Assembly (NCBI RefSeq): GCF_026626335.1
Contig: NZ_JAPNTZ010000019.1
Span: forward strand, 124,001-188,000
DNA: 64,000 nucleotides
Origin: Paractinoplanes pyxinae
GTDB taxonomy: Bacteria > Actinomycetota > Actinomycetes > Mycobacteriales > Micromonosporaceae
Direction of reading: 5' to 3'
Shown: piece after piece, positions 16,693 to 25,235 of the stretch
Position numbering within the stretch: position 1 is the first letter of the stretch
How the letters are laid out: each line of letters starts with the position of its first letter
Program-made: the position numbers and the translations under genes
Notes under the pieces: generated by a model
What the model was told of the DNA's origin: nothing
The model's database searches: none
Seen by the model: the letters and a program-made list of their open reading frames with translations, nothing else

Positions 16693-18147
16693 GTGGGGCG
16701 CGGCTGGAAGGTGTACGTCGTCGCGATGATCGCCGCGATCGTCGTCGGCACCGCGCTGCCCGAGGGCACCACCTTCGAGATCGTCTTCAACCTGTGCGTG
16801 GGCCTGTCGCTGGTCGTGGCGATCCTGGTCGGCCTGAGGCGGGTGCCCCACGGCGAGCGGGCGCCGTGGCGGTTGTTCGCGGTGGGCCTGCTGCTGACGG
16901 CGCTGGCCGCGGTGGCCGACGGCCAGGGCGCCGATCTGCTGCCGGGCGACGGCCCGGACATCGCCGACGCGCTCTATCTGGCCTTCTATCCCGCCATCGG
17001 CACCGGCCTGGCGTTGATGATCAGGCTGTCCCGCCGCCGGACCGACTGGGCCGCCCTGGTCGACGCGGCCACCGTCACCGCCGGCCTCGGCCTGCTGGCC
17101 TGGGTGTACGCGATCGGCCCGGCCCTGTGGGACGACTCCGTCGGGCTCGCGAGCCGGCTGGTCACCATCGCGTACCCGATCGCCGATCTTGTCCTGCTGG
17201 CCATCACGATCCGCCTTCTGCGCAGCAACGGGCGGGAGGGCCGCCGCGCGCCGACGCTGGTCGCGCTGGCCGTCGTCGGCTACCTCGCCGGTGACTGGGT
17301 GTGGATGGTGCTGCCCCACGTGAACGAGGCGTGGGCCGGCAACCGCTGGGTGGGCCAGGTGATCAGCGCCGACTACGAGCTCTCGGTGCTGGTGCTGACG
17401 ACGGCCATCGCCTGGCCGCAGGTACGCGGGGACGGGCTCGGCGCCTCAGCGGTCTCCCAGCTCACCCGGCCTCAGCTGGCCGTGCTCACCGCGGCCGTCA
17501 TGATCTCCCCCGCCCTGCTGATCGCGCAGCAGCTCAGCGGCGACGTCACCAACGGCCTGGCCATCGCGGTCGGCTCGGCGATCATGTTCTCGCTGGTCAT
17601 GGCCCGCTTCACCCAGCTGCTGAAACAGGCCGAACGGCAGGCCCGCACGGTCAGCGCGCTCTCGCGGACCGACGAGCTCACCGGCCTGCCCAACCGGCGG
17701 GCCTGGAACGACGAGCTGCCGCGCCTGCTCGAGCAGGCGCGGTCGGCGCGCGCGCCGGTTGTGGTCAGCATGATCGACCTCGACCACTTCAAGCGATTCA
17801 ACGACACGTACGGGCATCCCGCCGGCGACCGGTTGCTGAGCGCGGCCGCCGACGCCTGGTCGGCCGAGCTGCGCGACGGCGACGTGCTGGCCCGCTACGG
17901 CGGCGAGGAGTTCATCGTGGTGCTGCCCGGGGCCAGCCTGCCCAGGGCGACCGCCGCCCTGGAGCGCCTGCGCATGGTGACGCCGGCCGGCCAGACCTTC
18001 TCGGCCGGCCAGGCGCAGTGGGACGGCACCGAGACCTCGGAGGCCCTCATCGCGCGAGCCGACGTCGCCCTGTACGCGGCCAAGGCGGCCGGACGCGACC
18101 GGATCTGCACCGCCGAGCCCGCCGGGGAGAGCTACGCCGTCTCGTGA
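16693..18147 (+). CDS. Membrane diguanylate cyclase (GGEEF)
   Basis: The 484-aa protein (GTG 16693; GTG 16711 is possible) has about nine N-terminal transmembrane helices and a C-terminal GGDEF domain: RTDELTGLPNRRAWN, SMIDLDHFKRFNDTYGHPAG, RYGGEEFIVVLPG. The GGEEF signature is catalytically competent, and there is no EAL domain. Its membrane region resembles that of the preceding GGDEF-EAL protein (a DALYLAFYP-like loop), suggesting a tandem duplication with later domain change. It overlaps a small convergent Cys-rich ORF by 16 bp. Confidence 0.92.
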   Translation: MGRGWKVYVVAMIAAIVVGTALPEGTTFEIVFNLCVGLSLVVAILVGLRRVPHGERAPWRLFAVGLLLTALAAVADGQGADLLPGDGPDIADALYLAFYPAIGTGLALMIRLSRRRTDWAALVDAATVTAGLGLLAWVYAIGPALWDDSVGLASRLVTIAYPIADLVLLAITIRLLRSNGREGRRAPTLVALAVVGYLAGDWVWMVLPHVNEAWAGNRWVGQVISADYELSVLVLTTAIAWPQVRGDGLGASAVSQLTRPQLAVLTAAVMISPALLIAQQLSGDVTNGLAIAVGSAIMFSLVMARFTQLLKQAERQARTVSALSRTDELTGLPNRRAWNDELPRLLEQARSARAPVVVSMIDLDHFKRFNDTYGHPAGDRLLSAAADAWSAELRDGDVLARYGGEEFIVVLPGASLPRATAALERLRMVTPAGQTFSAGQAQWDGTETSEALIARADVALYAAKAAGRDRICTAEPAGESYAVS

Positions 18148-18269
18148 TCGGGGCAGGTGACCCGCAGCTCGGCGTCGCCGAACGCCGCATCGACGAAGTT
18201 GCAGTGATGCGGGTGCCCCGGGCTCTCCGGGTGCGCTTCGGGCACGAAGAAGCGGCAGGTCAGGCACAT
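18132..18269 (-). CDS. 45-aa cysteine-rich putative zinc-ribbon protein
   Basis: The frame starts at ATG 18269 and ends TAG 18132. The product opens MCLTCRFFVPEAHPE, contains HPHHCNFVDAAFGD and ends RVTCPDHETA. Two CxxC-type Cys, an HHC and a CPDH pattern suggest a small metal-binding fold. Nearly every codon ends in G or C and a stop lies just upstream, so the start is fixed. No Shine-Dalgarno is evident. It resembles short conserved actinobacterial hypothetical proteins I know only by pattern. Confidence 0.6.
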   Translation of the reverse strand: MCLTCRFFVPEAHPESPGHPHHCNFVDAAFGDAELRVTCPDHETA

Positions 18270-18280
18270 CCGCGAGACCG

Positions 18281-18364
18281 GAATGGCCCGTCGCGCTCAA
18301 CACGTTCACCAACTACTTCAACTCGGTCGGCCAGACCACGCTGGACTTCCCGGCCGTCAGGTGA
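18281..18364 (+). pseudogene. 3' remnant of a carboxymuconolactone-decarboxylase-like gene
   Basis: An open stretch ending TGA 18362-18364 encodes EWPVALNTFTNYFNSV followed by GQTTLDFPAVR. This reads like the C-terminal helix and tail of AhpD/CMD-family proteins (NTFTNYFN, then LDFP). No start or upstream body exists: the preceding bases code the opposite-strand Cys-rich ORF. It therefore looks like a leftover of a deleted gene next to lexA. The family call rests on one short motif. Confidence 0.4.
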
Positions 18365-19012
18365 TCAGGTGCGGCGCAGCACCGAGACGACCTTGCCGAG
18401 CACGGTGGCCCGGTCGCCGTCGATGTTCTCGTAGGCTCGGTTGCGCGGTTCGAGGACAACGTGGCCGCCCCGGCGGCGGTAGACCTTCACGGTCGCCTCG
18501 TCGTCGATCATGGCGGCCACGATGTCCCCGTTGTACGCCTCGTGCTGCTGCTTCACCACCACGATGTCACCGTCACAGATGGCGGCGTCGATCATCGAGT
18601 CCCCGCGTACGCGCAACCCGAACAGGCTTCCCCGGCCGACCAGGTCGCGGGGCAGGGCCAGCACCTCGTCGGAGTTCTGCTCGGCCAGGATGGGCGTGCC
18701 GGCCGCGATGTCACCGAGCAACGGCACCCCCACGGTGGCGGGCTGCTGTGCGGCCTGCCTTTGCTCCGGCAGCAGGAACATCCGTACGTCAATGGGCCTG
18801 GTCGCCCGACCACGCCGCAGAAAGCCGAGGTCCTCCAGCGCCCGCAGGTGCCGCCCGACCGTCGAGGTGGAGGCCAGCCCGAGCGAGTCGGCGATCTCCC
18901 GCGACGACGGCGAGTAGCCGTGGCGCTGGGCCCAGGTCTGAATGACGGTGAGGATCTGGCGTTGCCGCTCGGTCAGCCTCGACGTGTCGTAGTAGTCCTC
19001 ATCCGTCAGCAC
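18365..19012 (-). CDS. lexA: LexA-family repressor (divergent copy)
   Basis: The 215-aa protein has the LexA winged helix (LTERQRQILTVIQTWAQRHG, STSTVGRHLRALEDLGFL) and the S24 autoprotease domain. It has the cleavage site Ala104-Gly105 (DIAAGTP), nucleophile Ser139 (GDSMIDAAI) and Lys176 (ATVKVYRR). The DNA-binding helix diverges from the usual actinobacterial TSPSSVAHQL form. I see no GAAC-N4-GTTC SOS box upstream. It follows the LLM oxidoreductase by 24 bp and is likely co-transcribed. It may be a paralogue rather than the housekeeping SOS repressor. Confidence 0.88.
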   Translation of the reverse strand: MLTDEDYYDTSRLTERQRQILTVIQTWAQRHGYSPSSREIADSLGLASTSTVGRHLRALEDLGFLRRGRATRPIDVRMFLLPEQRQAAQQPATVGVPLLGDIAAGTPILAEQNSDEVLALPRDLVGRGSLFGLRVRGDSMIDAAICDGDIVVVKQQHEAYNGDIVAAMIDDEATVKVYRRRGGHVVLEPRNRAYENIDGDRATVLGKVVSVLRRT

Positions 19013-19036
19013 TCCAAGATCTTGCCAGCCGTTCCC

Positions 19037-19924
19037 TCACCGCCCGCGGAGGCGCGCCGACAGCTCCCCCGCCGCTTCCAGCAGCTCAGCGACGTTCGCG
19101 GCGGCCGACGGCAGCGTCACATAGGCGTGCCCCACACCGGCTCGCTCCAAGGCGCCAAGGTCGTCCACGACGCGCCCCAGCTCCCCGAGATCCGTGATGC
19201 CCACCTGAAAGACACAATTGATTTCGTACGGATCCCGGCCCCGCTTCTCGGCCATCTGCCGCAACCGCGTGAGCGTCTCCTGCACCGCCGCAGCCGGCAT
19301 CCCCGTCGGCAGCCACCCGTCGGCCCGCCGGGCAATCCGCTCCAGCGCCGCCTCGCCGCGCCCACCCAGCACAATCGGAATCCGCCGCACCGGCTTCGGA
19401 TTGAACCGCGACGGCGACACCCGATACCGCCCGTTGTCGAAGCTGACCGGATCCGGCCCCCACACGGCCGCCGCCACATCCAGAAACTCGTCGAGCGCAG
19501 CCCCCCGCTCCCCGATCGGCCGAGGCGCCGCCGCCTCGAACTCGTCCACCGACCAGCCCGCCCCAAGCCCCGCGATGACCCGCCCACCACTGGCCGCATC
19601 GAGCGCAGCCAACGACTTCGCCAGCCGCACAGGACCATAAAGCGGAGCCACCAAAATCCCGGTGCCCAGCTCAACCCGCTCGGTAACCGCAGCCGCCAAG
19701 GCCAACGTAATCAACGGATCCGTCGTATACCCGTACCGCTCAGGCCAAGGCACATCAGCCATCCCGTACAACCCGTGGCGCCCACTCTGGTCCTCCGGAG
19801 TCAGCAGCCGGTCGTACGCCCAGAGACTGTCGAACCCCAGCCCCTCAGCCGCCTTCGCAAAGACAGTGACGTCAGCGGCCAGGTCGTACGAGGTGGTCTG
19901 AGGCAAATTGATCCCGATCTTCAC
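19037..19924 (-). CDS. LLM-class (F420-type) oxidoreductase
   Basis: The 295-aa protein (GTG 19924 chosen because VKIGINLPQTT is the conserved beginning) is a luciferase-like TIM-barrel. It carries KAAEGLGFDSLWAYDRL, VELGTGILVAPLYGP, GRVIAGLGAGWSVDEFEA and IPIVLGGRGEAALERIAR. In actinobacteria most members use coenzyme F420; FMN is the alternative. The substrate is unknown. It lies immediately upstream of lexA on the same strand, an unusual pairing that may put a redox enzyme and a repressor under one promoter. Confidence 0.88.
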   Translation of the reverse strand: MKIGINLPQTTSYDLAADVTVFAKAAEGLGFDSLWAYDRLLTPEDQSGRHGLYGMADVPWPERYGYTTDPLITLALAAAVTERVELGTGILVAPLYGPVRLAKSLAALDAASGGRVIAGLGAGWSVDEFEAAAPRPIGERGAALDEFLDVAAAVWGPDPVSFDNGRYRVSPSRFNPKPVRRIPIVLGGRGEAALERIARRADGWLPTGMPAAAVQETLTRLRQMAEKRGRDPYEINCVFQVGITDLGELGRVVDDLGALERAGVGHAYVTLPSAAANVAELLEAAGELSARLRGR

Positions 19925-20041
19925 CGTCCACACCCTACGGAAGACCGAGCCCGACCACGATCGTCGCACCGCCTGATGGCCATCGGCCGGACCTCGCCGC
20001 GTACGCTCTCAGGACATTCGCCGATCCCAGGGAGCGAGCTG

Positions 20042-20905
20042 GTGAATTCCCCGGCGTCCGGATGGCTCGGCGTCGGCTACGCGCTGATAGAGGCCGCTGT
20101 TCTGGTGCTGGGCAGCGCATTCGCCTTGGGCGCCTGGATCAAGACTGTCGTCTGGTGGAAGTCGCTGAAGTGGGCGCTCAGCCGTGGCCATGATTACGCC
20201 GAAGCTGTCCAGAAATTCAAGGGAGAAGTGACACGCGAGGACCGCGTACGGCAAATTCGAGAATTCGAGGGCGACTTCATTCCGTGCGGGGCCAAGAGCG
20301 TCAACCTGTGGAGCCCGCATCCCACAATTCCGCAGCGGATCCTCGATCTGTTGTTCGTGAAGACTCCGATCTTCCTCCTCGAAGGGTCTCTCCTGGCGCT
20401 CTTCGCCAGCCTGATGCACGAGTCGAACCCGGCCCGCCTCGTAGCTGTCGCTATCGCGACCTGGGTGTGCGTCTACTCCTTGATGCTGATCGCCGAGGCC
20501 GTGGTCTGGTATGTCATCGCCAAGGACTATGCCCGCGTCTGGGGTGATCTCAAGTTCTCCAACCGGTCTCGGAACTCTTCCGGGCGCACATTAGGAGACT
20601 TCCGGGGACTGGGCGCAGTCACGGTAACCGCCGTATTCGCCTGCAGCGTGCTCATCTCGGTGACCGCCCAAGGTGCCGATCAATACGAAAATCTCGACCC
20701 GTCAGCGCCCGAGACGCTGGGCATCCCCACCTTGATCTCCAGCACCTACTACGTGCTGGCCACGATGACCACGGTCGGCGATGACTACATCGCGCCGAAG
20801 ACGGCTTTGGCTCGGATGGCTGCTGGGCTGTTGCATCTCATGGTGGTTCTGACCATCAGCTTCGCCATCTCGGCGATCGCGGCTCGCGTGCAGGATCGCG
20901 AATGA
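20042..20905 (+). CDS. Ion-channel-like membrane protein with noncanonical filter
   Basis: The start GTG 20042 follows CAGGGAGCGAGCTG. The 287-aa protein has about five hydrophobic segments. A pore-like module ends it: STYYVLATMTTVGDDYIAP followed by a last helix, LLHLMVVLTISFAISAI. The T-x-V-G core is where K+ channels have TVGYGD, so this reads as a two-TM-pore channel with DD replacing YG. Codons are less GC-ending than in neighbouring genes. It overlaps the glycosyltransferase gene by ATGA. Confidence 0.65.
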   Translation: MNSPASGWLGVGYALIEAAVLVLGSAFALGAWIKTVVWWKSLKWALSRGHDYAEAVQKFKGEVTREDRVRQIREFEGDFIPCGAKSVNLWSPHPTIPQRILDLLFVKTPIFLLEGSLLALFASLMHESNPARLVAVAIATWVCVYSLMLIAEAVVWYVIAKDYARVWGDLKFSNRSRNSSGRTLGDFRGLGAVTVTAVFACSVLISVTAQGADQYENLDPSAPETLGIPTLISSTYYVLATMTTVGDDYIAPKTALARMAAGLLHLMVVLTISFAISAIAARVQDRE

Positions 20906-21756
20906 ACCGGTCCGCGGTCATCATTCCGGCTCGTGATGAGGTCCGATCCATCGCCGGAGTGATCGATGACGTTCTCAACACCATCAGGCCGGATCTGGTC
21001 GTGGTCGTCGACGACCGCAGCTGCGACTCGACTGCCGATGAAGCCCGCCGAGCAGGCGCCCTCGTCGTTTCGACGGACTCCGACCATACCGGTCTGGGCT
21101 CGGCCATGAACCTCGGAGTACGGACGGGCCGGCGGGCCGGCTGCGACACCTTCCTGACGATCGACGCGGACGGCCAGTACCGTGCGGCCGACCTCTTGCG
21201 GCTCTGGAACTTTCAGCGCGTAGGGGGCTTCGACATGGTGGTCGGCGACCGATTGGCGGATGGGCGTCCGGAAAGCATGCGCCGAGTCCGCTATTCGGCC
21301 AATCAGGTCTTCTCCACGGTCTTCTCAGCAGCGCTTGATCTCGAGCAAAGAACCGACTCGCAGAGTGGGATGCGCGTCTTCAACAGCGCTGTGGCCGACA
21401 CCTGCGCCGTGACGAACTCCTTCACCTACACACAGGAACAGCTCCTGCGCGCAAGGATCCAGGGTTTGCGAACGGCCACAACGCCGGTCTCGTTCGAAAG
21501 ACGTGTCCATGGCCGCAGCCGCCTGGTTCGGTCGACCCTCGACTACGCCTACCGCACTGTCCCCCACCTGATCCGGGTCTATCTCGAGCACGCCGGCGGC
21601 AACGCTCATCAGGCGCGGGGGCGGCTCCTCGACCAACTGGCCACGCTGGACGCTCCGTCCCTCACCAGCACTGCCGCAGCCGCATCACTAGCCGATCACT
21701 CCGGGTGGGCTTCGCCGGGAAAGGCAGCCGGGCTTCCGGACTTCTCGCGTCAGTAG
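20902..21756 (+). CDS. Family 2 glycosyltransferase
   Basis: The 284-aa protein has a GT-A fold of the polyprenyl-phosphate-sugar synthase type: VIIPARDEVRSIAGVIDDVL, VVVDDRSCDSTADEARRAGA, and the metal-binding DxD in TIDADGQYRAADL. No C-terminal membrane helices are present, so it would be soluble or peripheral. It is translationally coupled to the channel-like gene and shares its lower GC3. The two were probably acquired together. Acceptor and sugar are unknown. Confidence 0.85.
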   Translation: MNRSAVIIPARDEVRSIAGVIDDVLNTIRPDLVVVVDDRSCDSTADEARRAGALVVSTDSDHTGLGSAMNLGVRTGRRAGCDTFLTIDADGQYRAADLLRLWNFQRVGGFDMVVGDRLADGRPESMRRVRYSANQVFSTVFSAALDLEQRTDSQSGMRVFNSAVADTCAVTNSFTYTQEQLLRARIQGLRTATTPVSFERRVHGRSRLVRSTLDYAYRTVPHLIRVYLEHAGGNAHQARGRLLDQLATLDAPSLTSTAAAASLADHSGWASPGKAAGLPDFSRQ

Positions 21757-22148
21757 CGGGCGTTGTATCGCTCCACGCCGCGCGCCGCCGTGACCGGGCC
21801 GATGATGAGGAAGGCGATCCAGGTGAGCGGGTACGTCACCACGCCGATGAAGACGAAGGTCAGCATGAAGTTGATCCAGAACAGGGCCCAGAAGCTGACC
21901 ATCAGCGCGATGCCCAGCCCGACACGGCCGGCGTAGAGATTGCCGACGCCGAAGATCCCGAAGATGCCGAGGACGATCTCCAGGGCGACAGCCGTACCGG
22001 CCGAGCGCTGCGGTCGGGTGACCACCGGACCATAGGCGACGGGCGGCCCGTATCCGTAGGGCGCCGGCGGCGCGGCGGGCGGGTAGCCGTACGGCTGTTG
22101 GTAGCCGGCATTGATCTGGTGCGGGTCTCCGCCTTGGGGATAAGTCAC
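21750..22148 (-). CDS. TM2-like small membrane protein with Pro/Tyr-rich tail
   Basis: From GTG 22148 (GAAAGG upstream) the 132-aa product has a cytosolic GYQQPYGYPPAAPPAPYGYG tail. Hydrophobic helices follow (ALEIVLGIFGIFGVGNLYAG, RVGLGIALMVSFWALFWINF, then one or two more). The GIFGVGNLYAGRVGLGI segment resembles the TM2 domain. Such proteins are common in actinobacteria and unassigned. It overlaps the convergent glycosyltransferase stop by 7 bp. Confidence 0.8.
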   Translation of the reverse strand: MTYPQGGDPHQINAGYQQPYGYPPAAPPAPYGYGPPVAYGPVVTRPQRSAGTAVALEIVLGIFGIFGVGNLYAGRVGLGIALMVSFWALFWINFMLTFVFIGVVTYPLTWIAFLIIGPVTAARGVERYNARY

Positions 22149-22214
22149 GGATACGACCTTTCTCGAAGCGGGGTGTGCGGACTGTCCTCCGATCGGCCGG
22201 ATTGCGTTGTCCCG

Positions 22215-23690
22215 TCAGCCACGGGTGACACTGAGTGCGGTCGCGGCCGGAACGCTGTGGTGGATGCGGTTGCGGCCGTTGTGTTTGGCGGCGTACATGG
22301 CCTGGTCGGCTCGGCGTAGTTCGGTGTCGGGGGTGGCTCCGGGGGTTGCCGTGATGACGCCGATGCTGACTCCGATGCGGATGCCGTTGTCGAACGGGTC
22401 GGCGAGGGAGTCGAGGATGCGTTCGGCGACCGTCTGGGCCGTGGCGTCGTCGGTCTGGGGCAGGATCACGGCGAACTCGTCGCCGCCCAGGCGGGCTACC
22501 ACGTCGGTCAGGCGGACGGCTGCGTTGATGCGGTTGGCCACCTCGACCAGGACCGCGTCGCCGGCCTCGTGGCCGTGGCTGTCGTTCACCGGCTTGAAGC
22601 CGTCCAGGTCGAGGTAGAGCAGGGCGGTGGGGCCGGTGTCGGCACTCAGTGCCGTGGCCCAGCGGTCGTGGAAGCGGCGGCGGTTGGCCAGGCCGGTGAG
22701 CTGGTCGGTGCTGGCTTGGCGTTCCACCGCGCGCAGCGCCCCGGCCAGTTGGCGGACCAGGCCGTCGAGGCGGGCGATGACCAGCAGGAACAGGATCGTG
22801 CTGCCGGCCACGATGACGGGGACGTCGATCGGCATGCCGCGCAGCCATTCGATGGCCAGGACGGCCGGTGCGGTGAGGCTGGCGGCGGCCAAGGCTACGA
22901 CCCGGCGGCGAGGTGCGGTCGCGGTCGCTGTGGTGGGGACGCTTCGGCTCGACAGCTTGGTCACCGACGGGTGCAGCGCCGCGGCGCCGCCCAGTGCCTG
23001 CATGGCCAGCCAGCCCAGGTCGACGATGTTGCCGGCCGTGTAGCCGATGCTGAGTTCGAGCAGGGCGTAGCCGACGTCGGCGATCAGCAGGGAGAAAACG
23101 CCGGCGACGAAGAGCCAGTACGCCGGTGGGCGATCGCCTCGGCCGGTGACCAGCCGCGAAAGAACGGCGAGGACGAGCAGATCGGAGACGGGGTACGCCA
23201 GCGACACTGCTCTCCCGAGGGCGCTCATGTCCTCGGCTCGTACGTACGGAACCAAGAGAAAGACCCAGGCGAGCATGGCCGCGCCGGTGGAGAGCACCAG
23301 TGCGTCGATCAGGCCCGGCAGGTCTTTGCCGGGGCGGCGGGCGCGGACCAGGCCGACCACCGCGACCGCCAGCATGACCGCGAAGGCCAGGTACAACCAG
23401 TCGGCGTACCCGGGAAAGACGTCACCCCCGGCGGACATGTGCTGCAGCCAGTAGACGACCTCGGCCGACGCGAAACAGGCGCGCGCCGCCGCCAGTAGGT
23501 ACCAGGGCCAGCGTACGGCGGGTTTGTTCAGCCTGACGCCGGCCACGATGGCGGCCGCCGCCGACATGCCGAGCACGCCGACGACGACCGACTGCACGAT
23601 CTCGTCCGGGAACGAGTAGTAGACGACGCACGCCAGCGCGCACAGGGTCAGGTAGACCTGCCAGGCCGCCGGACGACGCCATCTACCCAC
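22215..23690 (-). CDS. Membrane diguanylate cyclase (GGDEF)
   Basis: The 491-aa protein has about nine N-terminal transmembrane helices. A C-terminal GGDEF domain follows: STDQLTGLANRRRFH, LYLDLDGFKPVNDSHGHEAG, RLGGDEFAVILPQ. The membrane portion includes a GYADWLYLAFAVMLA segment comparable with those of the two GGDEF proteins 4-6 kb upstream. There is no EAL domain, so it should only synthesise c-di-GMP. It starts at GTG 23690. It is the third c-di-GMP protein within 10 kb. Confidence 0.92.
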   Translation of the reverse strand: MGRWRRPAAWQVYLTLCALACVVYYSFPDEIVQSVVVGVLGMSAAAAIVAGVRLNKPAVRWPWYLLAAARACFASAEVVYWLQHMSAGGDVFPGYADWLYLAFAVMLAVAVVGLVRARRPGKDLPGLIDALVLSTGAAMLAWVFLLVPYVRAEDMSALGRAVSLAYPVSDLLVLAVLSRLVTGRGDRPPAYWLFVAGVFSLLIADVGYALLELSIGYTAGNIVDLGWLAMQALGGAAALHPSVTKLSSRSVPTTATATAPRRRVVALAAASLTAPAVLAIEWLRGMPIDVPVIVAGSTILFLLVIARLDGLVRQLAGALRAVERQASTDQLTGLANRRRFHDRWATALSADTGPTALLYLDLDGFKPVNDSHGHEAGDAVLVEVANRINAAVRLTDVVARLGGDEFAVILPQTDDATAQTVAERILDSLADPFDNGIRIGVSIGVITATPGATPDTELRRADQAMYAAKHNGRNRIHHSVPAATALSVTRG

Positions 23691-23748
23691 CGCGTACCCC
23701 CTGCCGGATGCCTTGACCCGTGCCAGATCGGCGTACGCGGACCCGGGT

Positions 23749-25086
23749 TTAGAAGTCGCCGTTGGTGTTGCACTTCGCTTTCTGGACGAGGCAGTTCTTC
23801 ACGCGTTCGCCGAGCGCCCGGTTGTCCCAGGCCATGAACGCGTCCCCGTGCATCGACGACGCCATACCGGATGCGAGTTTGTAACCGTTAGCGCTTCCGC
23901 TCGTGGGATAGGCGATGAGGAACGACAGGTTGGGGATGGCGACCGGATAGTCGCCTCGGCACGTGCCGTCGTAGCTGTACGCGACGTGTGCCTTGTGGGT
24001 GGGGCTGTCCAGGTTGCGGCCGTCCCAGCAGTCCTGGAAGACCAGGTGGAACATCAGGACGGCGGTGGGCGCGCAGATCGGCCAGTTGCCGTCGGCGCTG
24101 CGCCCGATCTCGCCCCCGGGCCCGGCGCAGTAGAACGCGTTGACCGAGCCGGCCGGCGTCGGCGCCTGCAGCTTGGCGTCCCCGGCGATCATGCGGAAGC
24201 CCTGCGGGAACGGCACGGTCGCGGACGGGTCGGTCAGGCGCGAGCCGTAGTAGACGACCACGTCCTTGGGCTCGATGGCGCGGTCGTTCTCGTACAGCGT
24301 CGGGATCCAGTAGGCCGACAGGTCCGGCGCCGGGCGGCAGGTGGTTCCGGCGTTGGCGAGAAGGGTCCGGGTCGTGCTGTACGCGTTGGTGCTGTTGTTG
24401 CCGAGGAAGGTGTGCATGTGCGAGGCGCCCGGCAGCCCCGGGAAGATGATGGGATCATCCGGATGCGAGTGGCTGTAAGCGCAGGTCGCGTTGAACTCGG
24501 GCACGCGTACGGCGTTGGCCGGCACCGGCCTTGTGGATAACGCACGGAACTCGGCCAGTTGGGCGTTCCAGGCGGCGTTGTCCACAGGCACCCAGCCGTC
24601 CTGAGCGGGCGGCTTCGTGCCGTCGCTGAAGGTGAACCAGTTCAGGTTGACGAAGTCGCCGCCGGCGCTGGTGCGTAGCACCGCGAACACCTGTTGCGAA
24701 CCAACCGGATGGTTGGAAGCGGCTGCCGCGGTCAAGGTGCTCCACGTCTGCCAGCCGCCGGTCGGGCTGATGGCGAACTGGGCCAGCAGAGGGCCGGTCG
24801 TCGAGCCGGTGCGCAGCTCGATCCGTCCGCTGCCGACCGCCGAAGCGACCCGCGCCGTAATACTTGACACACCCGTCAAGTTGACGCCGTCGTACCGGAG
24901 CCAATCGCCTTCGCCCAGGTAGGCGACGTTCTGGCCGCCGCCCGTGTCGGCGGTGGCCTCCAGCTGGCTTCCTGATTGGGCCGCGTACGCCTCGGCCTGC
25001 ACCGTCACGGTCGCGGCGCTGGCGGGGGCGGAGGCGACCAGGACTGTCGCGGCGGCGAGCAGCACCGCCGCCAAGAGTCTGCGCAT
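23749..25086 (-). CDS. Secreted CBM6-DUF1996 protein
   Basis: The 445-aa protein has a clear Sec signal (MRRLLAAVLLAAATVLVASA, cleavage after APASAA). A carbohydrate-binding family 6-like jelly roll follows (about 27-150: VQAEAYAAQSGSQLEATADT, GEGDWLRYDGVNL, VNLNWFTFSDG). A DUF1996 domain completes it (about 190-440: GASHMHTFLGNN, QDCWDGRNLDSPTHKAHVAY, YPVAIPNLSFLIAYPTS). DUF1996 has no settled activity; the CBM implies polysaccharide binding outside the cell. Two LacI-like operators lie upstream, fitting carbohydrate control. Confidence 0.88.
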   Translation of the reverse strand: MRRLLAAVLLAAATVLVASAPASAATVTVQAEAYAAQSGSQLEATADTGGGQNVAYLGEGDWLRYDGVNLTGVSSITARVASAVGSGRIELRTGSTTGPLLAQFAISPTGGWQTWSTLTAAAASNHPVGSQQVFAVLRTSAGGDFVNLNWFTFSDGTKPPAQDGWVPVDNAAWNAQLAEFRALSTRPVPANAVRVPEFNATCAYSHSHPDDPIIFPGLPGASHMHTFLGNNSTNAYSTTRTLLANAGTTCRPAPDLSAYWIPTLYENDRAIEPKDVVVYYGSRLTDPSATVPFPQGFRMIAGDAKLQAPTPAGSVNAFYCAGPGGEIGRSADGNWPICAPTAVLMFHLVFQDCWDGRNLDSPTHKAHVAYSYDGTCRGDYPVAIPNLSFLIAYPTSGSANGYKLASGMASSMHGDAFMAWDNRALGERVKNCLVQKAKCNTNGDF

Positions 25087-25138
25087 CGGGGATTCCCTTC
25101 GGGGCAGGGATGGGGATGCCGCGCAGTATTCGCCGCCG

Positions 25139-25207
25139 GGAAGCGCTCTCTCAATATTGACGGGCGACGATACGCGCCATGTGCATCTTTGCCCGGGAAG
25201 CGCTTCC
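25139..25207. promoter_or_regulatory. Pair of LacI-like operators GGAAGCGCTTCC
   Basis: GGAAGCGCTTCC (25196-25207) is a perfect 12-bp palindrome. GGAAGCGCTCTC (25139-25150) is a near copy 57 bp away. The centre AGCGCT is typical of actinomycete LacI-family (CebR-type) sites. Both lie upstream of the CBM6-DUF1996 gene, so glycan-responsive repression is likely. Confidence 0.6.
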
Positions 25208-25235
25208 TCAGCGGCGCCGATCATGACGCGGGCGG

